The position numbers were made by a program, and so were the translations under genes. DNA of 49,529 bases, taken from contig JAPPLJ010000034.1 in assembly GCA_028819475.1 (NCBI GenBank), positions 1 to 49,529 of the forward strand. The letters run 5' to 3'. The notes beneath the pieces are model-generated. The model made no database searches. It was given only the letters and a program-made list of their open reading frames with translations, and was not told the DNA's origin. Every line of letters begins with the position of its first letter. Position 1 is the stretch's first letter. Positions 24,593 through 34,214 of the stretch are shown one piece after another. The stretch comes from Rhodospirillaceae bacterium (GTDB taxonomy: Bacteria; Pseudomonadota; Alphaproteobacteria; Bin65).

Positions 24593-24665
24593 ACGTGCAT
24601 CGCGGGGTCGCACTTTGGGAGAATCCCCCCGGCCGCTGCATCCGCGGGCAATTCTGTGAGGAGCC

Positions 24666-25754
24666 ATGAGCTGGCTTGAAAACATCCGTCCGAAAATCCG
24701 CGCCCTGGTCACGCGCGATGTGCCGGAAAATCTCTGGGTAAAATGCGCCGCCTGCGATCAGATGATCTTCCATCGCGAGCTGGACGCCAACCTGAAGGTC
24801 TGCCCGCATTGCGGCCATCACATGCGCATCGCGGCGCGCGAGCGGCTGGCCGCGCTGTTCGACGACGGCGCGTACCAGGAGATCGAACCGCCGAAAGCGA
24901 TCGTCGACCCGCTGAAATTCCGCGACCGCAAGCGCTATTCGGAACGGCTGCGCGACGCCCAGGCGGCGGCCGGCGCCCGGGAGTCGGGCGGCGATGCGGC
25001 CATCGTATGCCACGGCACGATGGGCGGGATGAAGGTCGTGATCGCGGCCTTCGACTTTTCCTTCATGGGCGGCTCTATGGGCGTTGCGGTCGGCGAGGCC
25101 TTCGTCGCGGCCGCCCGCCTTGCCGTCCTGCAGCAGGCGCCGCTCATCGCCATTCCGGCCTCGGGCGGCGCGCGGATGCAGGAAGGCATCCTCTCGCTGA
25201 TGCAGATGCCGCGCACTGTCGTCGCGGTGCAGGAGGTGCGCGAGGCGCGCCTGCCCTTCATCTCCCTGATGACGGACCCGACGACGGGCGGCGTTTCCGC
25301 CTCGTTCGCCATGCTGGGCGACATCGCGATCGCCGAACCGGGCGCGACGATCGGCTTCGCCGGCAAGCGCGTGATCGAGGACACGATCCGCGAGAAGCTG
25401 CCGGAAGGGTTCCAGAGCGCGGAATATCTCCACGAGCACGGCATGGTGGATATGGTCGTGCCGCGCCAGGAGATGCGCGAAACGCTGATCCGCACCTTGC
25501 GCCATCTGGTCCGGCCCAACCCGCCGGCCGATGTCGTGCCGCTGAAACCTGCCGGCCGGATCGCGGCCGCGCCGGAAACGCCGAAGGCGCTGGCCGGGCC
25601 GGCTGAAGCCGATGCAGAAACCGCGGCGGCGCCCCCGAAGCGGTCCGCGAAGCCGGCCCCGAAGCCGTCCGGGAAGCCGTCCGGGAAGCCGGCGGAAGAG
25701 GCGGCCGGCGACGCATCCGGGCCGGACAAATCCGGCGAACCCGCCGCCGACTGA
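24666..25754 (+). CDS. accD: Acetyl-CoA carboxylase carboxyltransferase subunit beta
   Basis: 362 residues. The zinc ribbon C27-x2-C30 and C46-x2-C49 (KCAACDQ, VCPHCGHH) precedes the crotonase-fold carboxyltransferase domain with SFMGGSMGVAVGEAFV, PASGGARMQEG and DPTTGGVSASFAMLGD. With AccA it transfers carboxyl from carboxybiotin to acetyl-CoA, the first step of fatty-acid synthesis. The last 60 or so residues are a low-complexity Pro/Lys/Ala tail (PSGKPSGKPAEEAAG) coded partly by a 12-base tandem, longer than in most AccD. folC starts 8 bases later. Confidence 0.95.
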   Translation: MSWLENIRPKIRALVTRDVPENLWVKCAACDQMIFHRELDANLKVCPHCGHHMRIAARERLAALFDDGAYQEIEPPKAIVDPLKFRDRKRYSERLRDAQAAAGARESGGDAAIVCHGTMGGMKVVIAAFDFSFMGGSMGVAVGEAFVAAARLAVLQQAPLIAIPASGGARMQEGILSLMQMPRTVVAVQEVREARLPFISLMTDPTTGGVSASFAMLGDIAIAEPGATIGFAGKRVIEDTIREKLPEGFQSAEYLHEHGMVDMVVPRQEMRETLIRTLRHLVRPNPPADVVPLKPAGRIAAAPETPKALAGPAEADAETAAAPPKRSAKPAPKPSGKPSGKPAEEAAGDASGPDKSGEPAAD

Positions 25755-25762
25755 ACCCACCC

Positions 25763-27064
25763 TTGTCCGCCGCAACCGTCGACCGGCTGCTCGAGCGGTT
25801 CACGGCGCTCCACCCGCGCGTCATCGACCTGTCGCTCGGCCGGATCGAGGCGCTGCTGGCCAAACTCGGCCGGCCGCAGGACCGGCTGCCGCCGGTGATC
25901 CACGTCTCGGGCACGAACGGCAAGGGCTCCGTCCTCGCCTTCTGCCGCGCCGCCTTCGAGGCGGCAGGGCTGACCGTCCACCAGTATGTCTCGCCCCATC
26001 TGGTGCGCTTCAACGAACGGATCGTTCTGAACGGACGGCCGGTCGGCGACGCGGCGCTGGTCGATATCCTGGAAGCCGCCGACCGGGCAAACGACGGCGC
26101 GCCGATCACCTTCTTCGAGATCACGACCGCCGCAGCCTTCAAGGCCTTCGCCGAAACTCCGGCCGACGTGCTGCTGCTGGAAACCGGGCTCGGCGGGCGG
26201 CTGGATGCGACCAACGTCGTCGCGCAACCGGCCGCAACCGGCATCGTTTCCATCGGCCTCGACCATCAGGGCTATCTCGGCGATACGATCGCGGCGGTCG
26301 CGGCGGAAAAGGCCGGCATCCTGCGCGCCGGCGTTCCCGTCGTCGTCGGCGACCTGCCGCCCGCTGCGCTGGATGTTGTCGAACGCGCCGCCGCCGAGGC
26401 CGGGGCGCCGATGGAGACATGCGGCGAGACCTGGCGTTTCGAGGCCGCGGCCGGTTCCGGCGACGGAACATGGCGCTATGCCGGCCCGGGCCGGGAATGC
26501 CGCCTGCCGCCTCCGGCGCTGCCCGGCGGCCACCAGACCGCGAACGCCGCCTTCGCCGTCGCTCTGGCCGATGCGTCCGGCGTCGCGCGGCCGGAGGACC
26601 GGCACTGGGCGCAGGCCATGCAGACGGTCGCCTGGCCCGGCCGGCTTCAGCGCCTCGGGGCCGGCCCCCTTGCGGCGAGGCTCGGGCCCGGCCGGCAGCT
26701 CTGGCTGGACGGCGCGCACAACCCGCCCGCCGCCAAGGCGCTTGCCGATTGGGTGCAGGCGCAGGCGCGCCCGGTCCACGCCATTCTCGGCCTGCTGGAA
26801 ACCAAGGATCCGGCGGGCGTTCTGGCGCCGTTGGCGCCGATGTGCGCGTCGCTCACGGCGGTGCCGGTTCCCGGACACAAATGCTATCCGCCGGACGGGC
26901 TGGCCGAAGAAGCCCGCGCACGCGGCGCACCGGAGGCGGCTGCGGCGCGGGATTTAGGACACGCGCTCGACCTTGCGGCGGCACGCACCGCCGATGGTGG
27001 CACTATCCTTGTTTGCGGGTCGCTCTACCTGATCGGGCAGGCGCTGGCGCTGTCGGAAGGGTAG
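25763..27064 (+). CDS. folC: Bifunctional dihydrofolate/folylpolyglutamate synthase
   Basis: 433 residues with a TTG start eight bases after accD. The Mur-ligase ATP loop HVSGTNGKGSVLAF is near residue 50, followed by HQYVSPHLVRFNERI, the omega-loop region typical of FolC. FFEITTAAAFKAFA and LLETGLGGRLDATNV supply the metal- and ATP-binding residues. LWLDGAHNPPAAKALA marks the C-terminal domain. It adds glutamate to dihydropteroate and extends the folate polyglutamate chain in the cytoplasm. accD-folC is a conserved alphaproteobacterial pair, and it faces trxA across 7 bases. Confidence 0.95.
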   Translation: MSAATVDRLLERFTALHPRVIDLSLGRIEALLAKLGRPQDRLPPVIHVSGTNGKGSVLAFCRAAFEAAGLTVHQYVSPHLVRFNERIVLNGRPVGDAALVDILEAADRANDGAPITFFEITTAAAFKAFAETPADVLLLETGLGGRLDATNVVAQPAATGIVSIGLDHQGYLGDTIAAVAAEKAGILRAGVPVVVGDLPPAALDVVERAAAEAGAPMETCGETWRFEAAAGSGDGTWRYAGPGRECRLPPPALPGGHQTANAAFAVALADASGVARPEDRHWAQAMQTVAWPGRLQRLGAGPLAARLGPGRQLWLDGAHNPPAAKALADWVQAQARPVHAILGLLETKDPAGVLAPLAPMCASLTAVPVPGHKCYPPDGLAEEARARGAPEAAAARDLGHALDLAAARTADGGTILVCGSLYLIGQALALSEG

Positions 27065-27071
27065 AAGCGGG

Positions 27072-27404
27072 TCAGGCGCCGTCGGCGAGCACGCTGTCGA
27101 CCCATTCGTAGAGCTTGCTCTTCGGCAGGGCGCCGACCTTGGTGGCCGCCAGTTCGCCGCCCTTGAACAGCATCAGGGTCGGGATGCCGCGCACATTGTA
27201 GCGCTGCGGGATCGACGGGTTCTCGTCGATGTTCAGCTTGGCGATGGAAATCCGGCCGTCCTTGTCCGCGGCCATGTCTTGCAGCGCCGGCGCAATCTGC
27301 TTGCAGGGGCCGCACCATTCCGCCCAGAAATCCACCAGGACCGGCGTGGGCGACTGCAGGACATCGGCGTCGAAAGACGAATCGGTCACGTTGTTCAAGG
27401 CCAT
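27072..27404 (-). CDS. trxA: Thioredoxin
   Basis: 110 residues. The active site WCGPC (C31, C34) lies in [16 protein letters not shown], with the cis-proline in [12 protein letters not shown] and the buried aspartate in VDFWAEW. Size and motifs are those of classical cytoplasmic thioredoxin 1, which keeps protein disulfides and some reductases reduced. It sits 136 bases downstream of addA on the same strand, the usual order, and ends 7 bases from the convergent folC. Confidence 0.96.
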   Translation of the reverse strand: MALNNVTDSSFDADVLQSPTPVLVDFWAEWCGPCKQIAPALQDMAADKDGRISIAKLNIDENPSIPQRYNVRGIPTLMLFKGGELAATKVGALPKSKLYEWVDSVLADGA

Positions 27405-27540
27405 GCTTACCCCGTTTTCCCTGAAGGCCGGCGCTCTCGGGGCGCCGGTCTTTTGCTGCGGTACGGGCCCCGGATCGGGCTCCGGGACCGGTTTACGATC
27501 TAGGAAAACGACGCCGACAAATCAAGCCGGTTCGCACCGC

Positions 27541-30500
27541 TCAGCCGCTCTCCGGCGCATAGGGGTCGAGCAGCGAATCGGCGAGCGCCATGAGCCGCGG
27601 GGCGGCGGTCCAGAGCAGGAAACAGTCGACCCTGCGGGCCGGATAGAGGCGGCGCAGCAAGGCCCGGTAGGCGGCCATCTGGCGCAGGTAGACCGGCGGG
27701 GTCGCCGGGGCGTCGGCGGGCGGCGGGCGGTTGGTCTTGTAATCGACGACGGAGACCGTCTGCGCGCCGATGGCGAGCCGGTCGATCTGGCCCGAAATCA
27801 CCGCCCCGCCGACCGTGCCGGTGACCGGCGCTTCGGCCATCGAACCTGGGCCGAACAGGGGCCGGGCCTCCGGCAGGTCGAGCACGGCGCGGATCTCGGC
27901 GGCAATTTCGCGCTGTTGGTCGTCCGTCAGGCCGTGGCCGGGGCGGGCGAGGTATCGTAAAGCCGCCCGGTCGCGCCGGTCTTCCGGCAGGTCGGGCAGA
28001 TATTGCAGCAGCCGGTGAATCAGGGCGCCGCGCCGGAACCGGTCCGCGCCCGCGTCGAACGGGCCGAAGACCGGCGGCTCGTCCTCCGCCGGCCGCGACG
28101 GGGCGAGCGGCCGGGGCGGCTGCGCTTCGGGCGGCGGCGGAGCGAGCAGCGCCTGCAATGCCGCCGGATCGTGCGCCGCGCCGGTCTCGGACGCCACGAC
28201 CGCCTCCCGCGGCGGCGTTTCCGCCGCTGCAAGGCTGCCGTAGCGCATGACCGGTTCGTCGAACCCGTCGTCGGCGACCTCAGCCGTGCCGTCGAGCCGG
28301 CGCAGCCCGCGCTCGACCAGCGTGTGCCAGCAATCGTCGTCGATCTTCCTCGGCCCGCGGCTGCCGCAGACGATCAGGGCATCCTGCGCCCGGGTCATGG
28401 CGACGTAGAGCAGCCGGTTGTATTCCTGCCGCCCGGCCTCCCTGGCATCGTCCTTGAAACCCATCGTCCGGATGTCCGCATCCGCATCGGACGGCGCGAT
28501 CAGCGGCAGGCCGCCAATCGCTCCAGCGGCGCCGGCGTCTGCCGCCGGCCACAACAGCCTGTCGGCCCGTTTCGGCACCCGGATCGTGTCGGGCAGGATG
28601 ACGATCGGCGCCTGGAGCCCCTTGGCGCCGTGGACCGTCATGATGCGCACCGCGTCCGGAACGCTTTCCATGTCCCGCCTTGTCTCGACCTCGCGCCGGC
28701 GCAGCCAGTGCAGGAAATGCTGCAGGGACGGCGGATGGTCCCGCTGGAAGGCCAATGCGAGGTTGAGCAGCTCCTCCAGCGGCTCGATGGCGTCGGGGCC
28801 GAGCCGGCCCCAGAAACGCTCGCGCCCCGTGGGTTGTGGGGTCGGTTGTGGGGCCGGCTGCAGAGGCGGCTGCGGGGTCGGCGGCGCGGCCCCGGTCAGG
28901 ATCGCCTTGAGCAGTTCGTAGGGCGGCGTGTAGTCGACGGTCGCCAGCAGGCCGGACAGGGTCTTCGCCGCCTCCCTCGACGCGTCGTCGTCCGCCGCCT
29001 GGAGGCGCGACCACAGGCTGGCCCTGCCGCGCCCGTGGGCGAGATCGAACAGCCGGTCGTCGTCGAAGCCGAACAGCGGGCCCTTGAGGACCGTCGCCAG
29101 CGTCAGGTCGTCCTCCGGCAGCAGCAGGAAATCCGCGACGGCGAGCACGTCCATGACCGCCAGCTGCTCGGTCAGCACCATGCGGTCGGTGCCGGCGACG
29201 GGAACGGCCGAATCCTTGAGCGCGCGGATCAGCGCTTCGACCAGGGCGTCGCGCCGGCGCACCAGGATCATGATGTCGCCGGCGCGCGGCGCGCGCTGCA
29301 CCGGTTCGCTGCCGGAACGGTCCCAGACCATGCCGGCCGATCCGTCGAGCCAGGCGCGCACCTGCCGGGCGATCCGGTGCGCCAGTTCCTCGGTCGTCGA
29401 GGCCGCCTCGGCGTCGATTTCCGGCAGCGTCCACACCTCCGGTTCCGCCGGCTCGTCCGGGGCGATGACCGGCCACAGTTCGACCATGCCGCCCTGGCCC
29501 TGCCGCCAGGCGGTATGGCGCAGCGCAGCGCCCTCCCCGACAACGCCGTCGCCGACCACGCCATCCCGGGCCGGACCCTCGGCGAAGCTGCTGTCCACCG
29601 CGTCAAGCACCTGCTGGACCGAACGGAAGGACACGTCGAGATCGACCGGAGACCACTCCTCCCCGGCGGCCCGCACCCGGTCCTGGAAACCTTCGCGGAC
29701 GTTGTCGAACACGACTGGGTCGGCGCCCTGGAAGCTGAAGATCGACTGCTTGATGTCGCCGACGGCGAACACGGTGCGCGGGGGCCGGGGCAGGCCGTCG
29801 TCGGCCGGCGCGGGCTCGACTCCTTTGCCGGCGAAGAACTCCTGCGCGATCGCCTCGACCAGGCGCCATTGCTGCGGGCTGGTATCCTGCGCCTCGTCCA
29901 CCAGGATGTGGTCGATACCGCCGTCCAGCTTGTAGAGCACCCATTCGGTCGCCGCCTTGCGGGTCAGCAGGTCTTCGGCCTTCAGGATCAGGTCGTCGAA
30001 ATCGAGAACCGCGCGCCGCCGCTTCTCCGCCTCGTAACCCTGGTGCACCGCCGCGCCGAGCCGGGCCAGCGCCGCGCTCCGCTGTACGACCGCCAGCGCC
30101 TTCTTGCGGTCGTACACGCCGGCGAGCCGGGCGGCCTCCTGCCCCATGACGTCGAGGATGTCGGGCATCTTCCCGACAGCGCCTTTCGTCGCCAGCCGCG
30201 CGCGCGGTTGATGTTCCCCGGTAAGGAAAGCCGCGGCATAGTCGTCGAGCGCCTCCGCCCGGGCCGCATCACCGGCCGCCAGCCAGCCAGCGATTTCCTC
30301 CGCCTTTCCAGCATCCGTCGGGCTGCCGCTTTCCAGCGCCCGCGCCGCCTGCTTGAGCCCGTCGCGGTCGAACGCTCCTTCGGCGCAGGCTTCGGCGTCG
30401 AGCGCCGCCTGGCTCGCGCCGGTGTCGAAGCCGGCCTCGTCGTAGAGCCGGCGGACCGCCCGGGAAACCGCCGCTTCGTTTTTCAACAGGTCGCGCAGCC

Positions 30501-31137
30501 GGCCGCGCTCGCCCAGGAACTCGCCGAGCAGGGCGGTGAGATCGTCCGGCCCGCCGAGCGGCGTGAGCAGCGCCAGTTCTTCGGAATACGGCCCGCGGCC
30601 GGGTTCGGCATCGGCCAGCACCCGGTCGCGCACGCCGTTCAGCAGGGCGCGCTGGTCGCCTTCCTCGATCACCCGGAAGTGGGGCGGCACGCCGGCCTCC
30701 AGCGGGAAGCGCTTGAGCAGGGCCTGGCAGAAGGCGTGGATCGTCTGGATGCGCATACCGCCCGGCACGTCCAGGCAGGTCGCGAACAGGGTGCGGGCGC
30801 GCGCCGTCTCGGCCGCGACCGGCGCCCGGCCGGTTATCTCCTTCAGATCCTTGCGCAGGACGGCATTGTCCATCAGCGCCCACCGGCCGAGCCGGGCCGC
30901 GATCCGGTCGATCATCTCCGCCGCCGCAGCCTTGGTGAAGGTGAGGCACAGGATGCGCGCCGGGGCGGCGCCGTTCAGCAACAGCCGCAGGACACGCCGG
31001 GTCAGCACATGGGTCTTGCCCGTGCCGGCGCTGGCGCCGACCCAGGACGAGACCTCGGGCTTCGAGGCCCGGCTCTGCGCGCGCTCGGCGACCCGCTTTG
31101 GATCGGGCGGCGCCTTTTGGCGGCGCGCCGCGGTCAC
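27541..31137 (-). CDS. addA: Double-strand break repair helicase-nuclease AddA
   Basis: 1198 residues from GTG at 31137, which overlaps the addB stop as GTGA. Superfamily 1 helicase of the UvrD type: Walker A VGASAGTGKTHVL (residues 33-45), motif II ILVDEAQDTSPQQW, motif III-like FAVGDIKQSIFSFQGA, and VMTVHGAKGLQAPIV-type motif V (IMTVHGAKGLQAP). The C-terminal PD-(D/E)xK nuclease is seen in GALIHRLLQYLP and VSVVDYKTNRPPP. With AddB it unwinds and resects double-strand ends to load RecA. This is the alphaproteobacterial form. A short proline/glutamine tandem (PQPPLQPAPQPTPQPT) in the middle is a local oddity. Confidence 0.95.
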   Translation of the reverse strand: MTAARRQKAPPDPKRVAERAQSRASKPEVSSWVGASAGTGKTHVLTRRVLRLLLNGAAPARILCLTFTKAAAAEMIDRIAARLGRWALMDNAVLRKDLKEITGRAPVAAETARARTLFATCLDVPGGMRIQTIHAFCQALLKRFPLEAGVPPHFRVIEEGDQRALLNGVRDRVLADAEPGRGPYSEELALLTPLGGPDDLTALLGEFLGERGRLRDLLKNEAAVSRAVRRLYDEAGFDTGASQAALDAEACAEGAFDRDGLKQAARALESGSPTDAGKAEEIAGWLAAGDAARAEALDDYAAAFLTGEHQPRARLATKGAVGKMPDILDVMGQEAARLAGVYDRKKALAVVQRSAALARLGAAVHQGYEAEKRRRAVLDFDDLILKAEDLLTRKAATEWVLYKLDGGIDHILVDEAQDTSPQQWRLVEAIAQEFFAGKGVEPAPADDGLPRPPRTVFAVGDIKQSIFSFQGADPVVFDNVREGFQDRVRAAGEEWSPVDLDVSFRSVQQVLDAVDSSFAEGPARDGVVGDGVVGEGAALRHTAWRQGQGGMVELWPVIAPDEPAEPEVWTLPEIDAEAASTTEELAHRIARQVRAWLDGSAGMVWDRSGSEPVQRAPRAGDIMILVRRRDALVEALIRALKDSAVPVAGTDRMVLTEQLAVMDVLAVADFLLLPEDDLTLATVLKGPLFGFDDDRLFDLAHGRGRASLWSRLQAADDDASREAAKTLSGLLATVDYTPPYELLKAILTGAAPPTPQPPLQPAPQPTPQPTGRERFWGRLGPDAIEPLEELLNLALAFQRDHPPSLQHFLHWLRRREVETRRDMESVPDAVRIMTVHGAKGLQAPIVILPDTIRVPKRADRLLWPAADAGAAGAIGGLPLIAPSDADADIRTMGFKDDAREAGRQEYNRLLYVAMTRAQDALIVCGSRGPRKIDDDCWHTLVERGLRRLDGTAEVADDGFDEPVMRYGSLAAAETPPREAVVASETGAAHDPAALQALLAPPPPEAQPPRPLAPSRPAEDEPPVFGPFDAGADRFRRGALIHRLLQYLPDLPEDRRDRAALRYLARPGHGLTDDQQREIAAEIRAVLDLPEARPLFGPGSMAEAPVTGTVGGAVISGQIDRLAIGAQTVSVVDYKTNRPPPADAPATPPVYLRQMAAYRALLRRLYPARRVDCFLLWTAAPRLMALADSLLDPYAPESG

Positions 31138-34100
31138 GGGTCCGCCTCCGCCAGCGCCCACTCCCGGATGCGCGCCAGATGTTCGTAATCGTTGTAGGCC
31201 AGGGCCCAGGCGCTTGCCGGGCGCGCGGCGTAGGCCCGTGCCGGATCGTCGAAGGCCGCAACCAGCCGGGCGAGGCCCGCTTCGGCGTCTTCAATCAGGT
31301 CGGCAGCCGGCGTCCTGCCGGCGGCGGGCCGGGTTTCCAGCGGAGTCCGGCCGCCGCTCAGCTGCCAGTAGGTCAGGTCCGCGGCATCGGCGGTTTCCGG
31401 CACATCGGCGAACCCGCCGCGCCGCAGCATCAGCCCTTCCAGCGCCAGCTGGGGATTGAAGCCCGCGGCAACGTCTTTGACCTTCGGCAGGCTGCCGGTC
31501 TTGTAGTCGAGGATTTCGGCGCCGCCGCCGTGCTTCAGGTCGATCCGGTCGGCCTTGCCGGTCAGGGTGAACGGCCCGGCCGGCGCAGGAATTTCGATCC
31601 GGCCGTCAACCTCGACATGGGAGCTTCGGATCGCCGGGCGCCGGACCGCCTCCCTGGCGACGAAGGCCTCGGCCGCCCGCTCGAAGCGCGGCCACCAGAG
31701 CGCCGCGACGCCGGGCGCGTGGGCGAGGTCCATGAAGCGCGCGCGGCCCAGCGCCAGCAGCTTGGGCAGCGCATCGGGCGGCAGCGGCCCGGCCGGGTGG
31801 TCGCGCACGAACGCCTCGAACACGTCGTGCAGGATGATGCCGCGCTCCAGCGCGCCGGGGTCGGCGTCGATCTCGTCGAGCGGCCTGAGGCGCAGGATGT
31901 GGCGGGCGTAGATGGTGTAGGGATCGCGCAGCCAGCGCTCGATCTGGGTGACCGACAGGCGGCGCGGCCGGGCGGCGACCGGCGGGCGCGGCTGCGGCCG
32001 GGCGCAGCTTACGACGCGCGCTGGCCGGTCGAGCTGCCGCGCCAGCGCGACGAGCGCGCCGTCCCGCTCGCGGATGCCTGCGAGGGTCTCGGCGTCGAGC
32101 GCGCCTTCGAGGACCGTATCGAGCCGCTGCAGCCAGCGCGACGCGACTGCCGGGCTGCCCTCGACCTTTTCGCTGCGCGTGACGAGGACTTCCGGCGCGC
32201 AGAAGGCCTGGGCGAAATCGTGCGCCGACAGGCCGGTCCGCCGCTCCGGCGAGGGCAGGCCGAACTGCAGCCGCATCGGCCGGCTCATCCACGGATCGAC
32301 CGGCGCTTCGGGCGGCCAGGCGCCTTCGTTCAGCCCGCCCAGGACGGTCAGGTCGGCATGGTGCAGCCGGGCTTCCAGCGGACCCTGGATGGCAAGCCGG
32401 GGATGGGCGCCGTAGCGCGGCCGCACGACCCGGCCGAGCATCAGCGTGGCAAGCAGCGTTGCGCGATCGTGCAGCGCGTCCGGGGCCACCACGGCGCTCG
32501 CATCGGCCAGATCGTCGATGAAGCCGGCCAGCGCCTCGCCGGCGTCGCCGGCCCACAAGCGGCGGCCGGCCGGGTCGTCCGGCGATGCCGCCAGCGCCGC
32601 CGCGGCGCTGCACAGCGCGCGCAGGTAATCCGGCATGGCGCGCGGCTTGCCGGCCAGCAACGGCGCAAGCAGTCCGTCAAGCCGGTCGACCAGGGCAGTG
32701 GCGGAATCGCAGACCGCCAGGCCCGGCCCGAACCGGTCGTCCCGCGCTGCGGCGAGCCGGCGGCGCAGCCCGGCGATCCCGGCCTCCGGCCGCGGCCCGC
32801 GCAGCGCCGCCCGTTCGAGGGCGCGGGCCTGCCGCCGCGTGTCCGCCAACGGCTGCCCGGCGGCGCACAGCGGATGCTTGAGCAGGGCGAGCAGGCCGGT
32901 CGGCGCAAGCCCGTCCTCGACCGCGCGGGCGAGCAGCAGCAGGAAGGAGGCCGGCGGCGTGGCGGCCAGCGGCACGCCGGCGGAATCGTCGACGGTCACG
33001 CCCCAGCGCTGCATTTCGGCAGCGACCCGCCGGCCGAGGTCGCGGTCGGGCGTGACCAGGGTGGCGGTCTTGCCCGGCGTATCGAGGGTCCGGCGGAAGG
33101 CCAGCGCGACGACCCGCGCCTCTTCGCCGGGATCGCGGCAGACGATGCAGCCGAGGTCCGGGCCGAGCGCGGCGGCCAGCGTATCGCCGTCGAGCGGCCG
33201 GCGCGCCCAGGCCTCCGTCGTCCCGGCCGGCCGCAGGGCTTCGGCGATCAGGCTAACGCGCGCGCGCGGCGCCTCGTACAGGGCGGCGCCGTCCGCCGGG
33301 GCCGGTTCCGGCCAGTCCTGCACGTCCTCCCGCCGGATGCCGAGGCGTTGCAGCAGCCGCGCAAGGCCGAACTGGGGATGGCCTTCGTCGGCCTCGACCG
33401 CCGACCAGCTTTCCTCGTCGAGATGGCGGTCCAGTCCCGGCAGGACGACCTGGCCGTCCGGCAGCGCCGCGACCGTCGCCAGCAGGTCGGCCGTCGCCGG
33501 GATGCTGCCGGTCGAGCCGGCGGCGATCACCGGATGGCCCGGCGCGGCCTGGGCCCAGCGCCGCTCCAGCCGCTCCAGCAGCAGGTTGCGCCGCGCCGCC
33601 GGATCCATCGCGCCGTTCTCTGCCAGGACGGCGGGCCAGTGCGCGGTCACGATCTTCAGGAATTCGAGGGTCTGTTGCCAGTGCGCGGATAGGTCGGCAG
33701 GCGCCAGTTCGGCCAGGCGGTCGAAGGACAGCCGCTCGGTCTGGGCCTGGTCGAGCAGCCGCGCCAGCGCCTGGGCCAGCAGCACGGCCTGCTCCGCCGA
33801 GGCATCGCGCTCCCGCTCGAGGATCAGCCGGGCCAGCAGCAGTTGTCGTTTCAGTTCGGGAATCGCGGGCGGCGTCTCGAACAGCGAACCGTCATCGGGC
33901 GGCAGGTCGTCGCCGGCCGAAAGAGCGAGATCGTCCTCGTCGACATCGCCGATCGGGCGCATCCTCGGCAGCAGCAGGGGCGCGCCACCGCTCAGCCGCA
34001 GGAAAGCCTCGCGCAGGGTGCGGCAGGCGCGGCGCGTCGGCAGCAGGACCAGGACCGGCGCCAGGCTTTCGGGCGCGCCGCCGAAACGGTCGAACAGGCC

Positions 34101-34196
34101 GCGTGCGAGGGCCGTGACGAAATCCCGCTGGGGCGGGATGGTGTAGACGCTTCGGGCGGGCACGCCGTCCGCCGCCATTTTGCCGGTCCCGGTCAT
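31134..34196 (-). CDS. addB: Double-strand break repair protein AddB
   Basis: 1020 residues. N-terminal inactive-helicase part with VLVLLPTRRACRTLREAFLR and LLLPRMRPIGDVDEDDL; C-terminal nuclease with GKADRIDLKHGGGAEILDYKTG, the DxK catalytic core. AddB forms the second subunit of the AddAB resection complex. I see no four-cysteine iron-sulfur cluster around the nuclease domain, unlike Bacillus AddB, which fits the alphaproteobacterial branch. The gene follows murU by 18 bases and overlaps addA by four. Confidence 0.93.
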   Translation of the reverse strand: MTGTGKMAADGVPARSVYTIPPQRDFVTALARGLFDRFGGAPESLAPVLVLLPTRRACRTLREAFLRLSGGAPLLLPRMRPIGDVDEDDLALSAGDDLPPDDGSLFETPPAIPELKRQLLLARLILERERDASAEQAVLLAQALARLLDQAQTERLSFDRLAELAPADLSAHWQQTLEFLKIVTAHWPAVLAENGAMDPAARRNLLLERLERRWAQAAPGHPVIAAGSTGSIPATADLLATVAALPDGQVVLPGLDRHLDEESWSAVEADEGHPQFGLARLLQRLGIRREDVQDWPEPAPADGAALYEAPRARVSLIAEALRPAGTTEAWARRPLDGDTLAAALGPDLGCIVCRDPGEEARVVALAFRRTLDTPGKTATLVTPDRDLGRRVAAEMQRWGVTVDDSAGVPLAATPPASFLLLLARAVEDGLAPTGLLALLKHPLCAAGQPLADTRRQARALERAALRGPRPEAGIAGLRRRLAAARDDRFGPGLAVCDSATALVDRLDGLLAPLLAGKPRAMPDYLRALCSAAAALAASPDDPAGRRLWAGDAGEALAGFIDDLADASAVVAPDALHDRATLLATLMLGRVVRPRYGAHPRLAIQGPLEARLHHADLTVLGGLNEGAWPPEAPVDPWMSRPMRLQFGLPSPERRTGLSAHDFAQAFCAPEVLVTRSEKVEGSPAVASRWLQRLDTVLEGALDAETLAGIRERDGALVALARQLDRPARVVSCARPQPRPPVAARPRRLSVTQIERWLRDPYTIYARHILRLRPLDEIDADPGALERGIILHDVFEAFVRDHPAGPLPPDALPKLLALGRARFMDLAHAPGVAALWWPRFERAAEAFVAREAVRRPAIRSSHVEVDGRIEIPAPAGPFTLTGKADRIDLKHGGGAEILDYKTGSLPKVKDVAAGFNPQLALEGLMLRRGGFADVPETADAADLTYWQLSGGRTPLETRPAAGRTPAADLIEDAEAGLARLVAAFDDPARAYAARPASAWALAYNDYEHLARIREWALAEADP

Positions 34197-34214
34197 TGTG
34201 CGGTCATGGTGCGG

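Noticed and set aside
28003..31188. Plus-strand open frame of over 1000 codons opposite addA
   Set aside because: Antisense shadow of addA with no recognisable motif.
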